Of a DNA stretch of 7,502 nucleotides, positions 6,443-7,502 are shown one piece after another. Position 1 is the first letter of the stretch. Every line of letters begins with the position of its first letter. This DNA is from Bacillota bacterium (lineage in GTDB: Bacteria; Bacillota; Bacilli; Bacillales; Cytobacillaceae), in NCBI GenBank assembly GCA_030705745.1, contig JAUZPT010000135.1, forward strand, positions 1 to 7,502. The letters are read 5' to 3'. The translations under genes and the position numbers were made by a program. The notes under the pieces were generated by a model. It was not told the origin of the DNA. It made no database searches and saw nothing but the letters and a program-made list of their open reading frames with translations.

Positions 6443-6719
6443 GGGACACTCAAACCATGAATGTGAAGATTGCAAAAAGAAAAGTGAAAACAAAAAACGT
6501 TGCAATGGATGCGCATGTGACCAACTTAGAAAATTACAAACACTTACAGAAGTAGATGTATTTTTATCAGGTGGAATAGTCCTTGAAGATGTCGTTTTTG
6601 TAAGCTTTGATAATAATAATTGCTGTGCTTTCTTCAATGATAGTCCAGAAGGAGAACCAGGATCAGTTATCGTAGTTGATTGTCAGTTTATCCAAGCTAT
6701 TCGATTCGAAGCTCCATAA
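6441..6719 (+). CDS. small cysteine-rich protein of unknown function, possible spore-associated
   Basis: 92 residues, not confidently assigned. Eight cysteines at 8, 11, 21, 24, 26, 61, 62 and 81: an N-terminal CxxC, a CNGCAC cluster after a lysine-rich run, a CC pair and a single late Cys. Residues about 35-90 look like a small all-beta unit: EVDVFLSGG, then VVFVSFDNNNCCAFF, then SVIVVDCQFIQAIRFE. This is the pattern of an SH3- or LSm-like barrel. There is no signal peptide or membrane segment. The ATG has GGAGGG 9 nt upstream. The short Cys-rich N-terminus followed by a CACDQL block faintly recalls CotY/CotZ/ExsY coat and exosporium proteins, but the body differs, so that is only a suggestion. 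No convincing sigma-A promoter was found in the 120-nt gap upstream. The gene is more AT-rich than the pur genes. It converges with the DinB gene on a shared terminator. Confidence 0.7.
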   Translation: MGHSNHECEDCKKKSENKKRCNGCACDQLRKLQTLTEVDVFLSGGIVLEDVVFVSFDNNNCCAFFNDSPEGEPGSVIVVDCQFIQAIRFEAP

Positions 6720-6744
6720 AGATAGTGAGGGGGATTCTAACTTC

Positions 6745-6787
6745 AAATAAAAACAGCCGTACGCTTTTTTTGAGCATGCGGCTGTTT
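6745..6787 (-). terminator. terminator of the DinB-family gene, possibly bidirectional
   Basis: AAACAGCCG (6751-6759) pairs perfectly with CGGCTGTTT (6779-6787), and the stem continues inward with GC/GC and one mismatch. On the minus strand it is followed by TTTTTATTT. On the plus strand the 3' flank is TTTACGTT, a poorer U-run, so termination of the plus-strand Cys-rich gene is likely but weaker. It lies 7 nt beyond the DinB stop. Confidence 0.9.
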
Positions 6788-6794
6788 ACGTTCC

Positions 6795-7256
6795 TTATTT
6801 TCCTTGCTGAATGATGCGCTTCATGACATGGATTTGGCCCATATGATGTGACTCATGATACAGTGCCATATTCGCAAGTTGGCCAAAGGTTTCAAGACCA
6901 AGGAATGGATTTTGAAGCTTTTGTTCAAAGCTCGCAGCTGGAATTTCCTTCAAACGCCCAACTTGCTCTTTTAACTGAACGAGTAATTCTTCCATAGATG
7001 GTACAGCCTCAGTCCAATCACCTGGCTTCGTTCCATTTCCGAATAATTCCTTATAGTTTGCAGGCAGATTTTGCGATTTTGTTGGGAACCCGAACATAAA
7101 GCCCTCTGTAGCCGTCAATACATGGCCGACATGCCAATGAATCGTATTATTGAACCCTTCCGGCTGAACGTCCGCCATCTCTTCTGTAACCCCTGTTAAT
7201 TCGCGAAAAAATAAATTTCTCGTCATCTCAAAGTTTTGAAATAAATATTCACTCAT
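6795..7256 (-). CDS. DinB/YfiT-family protein (putative metal-dependent)
   Basis: 153 residues, four-helix-bundle protein of the DinB superfamily. Family members bind a divalent metal through three histidines; in Bacillaceae some are thiol (bacillithiol) S-transferases, but the substrate here is unknown. Seen: FEMTRNLFFRELTGVTEE in helix 1, TIHWHVGHVLTATEGF with His42 and His45 at about 38-53, then the LGLETFGQLANMALYHESHH block with His134, His137 and His138 at about 119-138, and GQIHVMKRI after it. The spacing gives a plausible His triad. Length is typical. The ATG has AGGGGG 8 nt upstream. It is followed by a strong terminator and lies 91 nt downstream of the APH(3')-like gene in the same direction, so co-transcription is possible but not shown. 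Confidence 0.9.
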   Translation of the reverse strand: MSEYLFQNFEMTRNLFFRELTGVTEEMADVQPEGFNNTIHWHVGHVLTATEGFMFGFPTKSQNLPANYKELFGNGTKPGDWTEAVPSMEELLVQLKEQVGRLKEIPAASFEQKLQNPFLGLETFGQLANMALYHESHHMGQIHVMKRIIQQGK

Positions 7257-7275
7257 GATATTTCCCCCTACATCT

Positions 7276-7319
7276 ATTATATTTCTCGACTCACTTTATC
7301 ATACCATTTCCACTGTCCA
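7276..7319 (-). promoter_or_regulatory. promoter candidates for the DinB-family gene
   Basis: Two candidates are visible on the minus strand. TATAAT (7281-7276) is a perfect -10 hexamer but lacks a good -35. TGGACA (7319-7314) stands 15 nt before TAAAGT (7298-7293), which carries an extended TG. The choice between them is open. Confidence 0.35.
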
Positions 7320-7347
7320 TATGCAGTCAAGAGGTATATGAACCGTT

Positions 7348-7502
7348 CTAAAAAAACTCATCCATCAGTTGATAAAAAGAAACTTTAGAACCATGCACAT
7401 CTGGAAGGCCATATTCCTTTAGAAAAAGATGAACCATTTCCTCTCCAAAATTGCGTGTGATGCTTCTCACCACTAATGCAATGTCTTGATACCTATCAGA
7501 CA
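7348..7502 (-). CDS. APH(3')-type aminoglycoside phosphotransferase (C-terminal part, runs off the window)
   Basis: Last 50 codons plus a TAG stop at 7350-7348, with two bases of the preceding codon at the window edge. Seen: the peptide begins SDRYQDIALVVRSI and ends SFYQLMDEFF. In APH(3') enzymes the same place reads DRYQDIA, the segment just after the metal-binding DxGR region, and the protein ends in a YxLLDEFF- or LLDELF-type tail. The layout and the C-terminal end match APH(3')-I and related kinases, which phosphorylate the 3'-hydroxyl of kanamycin-type aminoglycosides in the cytoplasm. The catalytic Asp and the nucleotide-binding part lie outside the window, so activity and resistance cannot be judged. 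No terminator is seen before the DinB gene 91 nt downstream. Confidence 0.85.
   Translation of the reverse strand, partial: SDRYQDIALVVRSITRNFGEEMVHLFLKEYGLPDVHGSKVSFYQLMDEFF

Noticed and set aside
6410..6637. Minus-strand reading frame of 75 codons opposite the Cys-rich gene
   Set aside because: Antisense shadow; the plus-strand gene has a strong ribosome binding site and ordered Cys/beta pattern, this one has neither.

Overview
The window looks like chromosome from a low-GC, Gram-positive, endospore-former-type bacterium of the Bacillaceae. The reasons are the Bacillus-type purine gene order purE-K-B-C-S-Q-L, a separate small PurS with a short PurL-type amidotransferase system, a NETI-motif gene directly upstream of purE (the place yebG holds in Bacillus subtilis), paired PurBoxes plus a guanine-class riboswitch, and strong GGAGG-type ribosome binding sites. 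Genus cannot be fixed from the sequence alone.

Layout. Positions 1-4952, all minus strand: the first seven genes of the de novo purine operon, read right to left: purE (4952-4464), purK (4477-3317), purB (3320-2028), purC (1939-1220), purS (1227-973), purQ (976-290) and the first 102 codons of purL (306-1, runs off the edge). Every junction overlaps (14, 4, 8, 4 and 17 nt) except purB/purC, where an 88-nt gap carries a terminator-like hairpin. Positions 4953-5269 are the control region: two inverted PurBoxes for PurR, a sigma-A type promoter whose spacer carries a perfect 16-bp palindrome, a guanine-class aptamer, a long linker and an intrinsic terminator. A 9-bp antiterminator pairing between the P1 3' strand and the terminator 5' arm can be read directly. 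Positions 5270-5470 (minus): yebG-like NETI gene.

Positions 5643-6320 (plus): a gene resembling the AlkZ-related (winged-helix DNA glycosylase-like) family, probably with a TTG start. Positions 6441-6719 (plus): a small cysteine-rich protein of unknown function. Positions 6795-7256 (minus): a DinB/YfiT-type protein ending at a strong hairpin terminator that also lies downstream of the plus-strand small gene. Positions 7348-7502 (minus): the last 50 codons of an APH(3')-type aminoglycoside phosphotransferase, not covered by any full-length ORF in the window.

How it works together: purE/K and purB/C/S/Q/L catalyse consecutive or nearby steps from FGAR to AICAR on the way to IMP. PurS, PurQ and PurL form one FGAM synthase complex, in line with their tight overlaps. 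PurR should block initiation, and guanine or hypoxanthine binding to the leader should terminate transcription. Because no terminator separates yebG from the pur leader, read-through from yebG would also have to pass the riboswitch. I do not see a clearly new multi-gene system. The most unusual items are the second palindrome inside the pur promoter, the duplicated P1 3' sequence beside the terminator, the purB/purC hairpin, the Cys-rich small gene and the APH(3')-like gene end.
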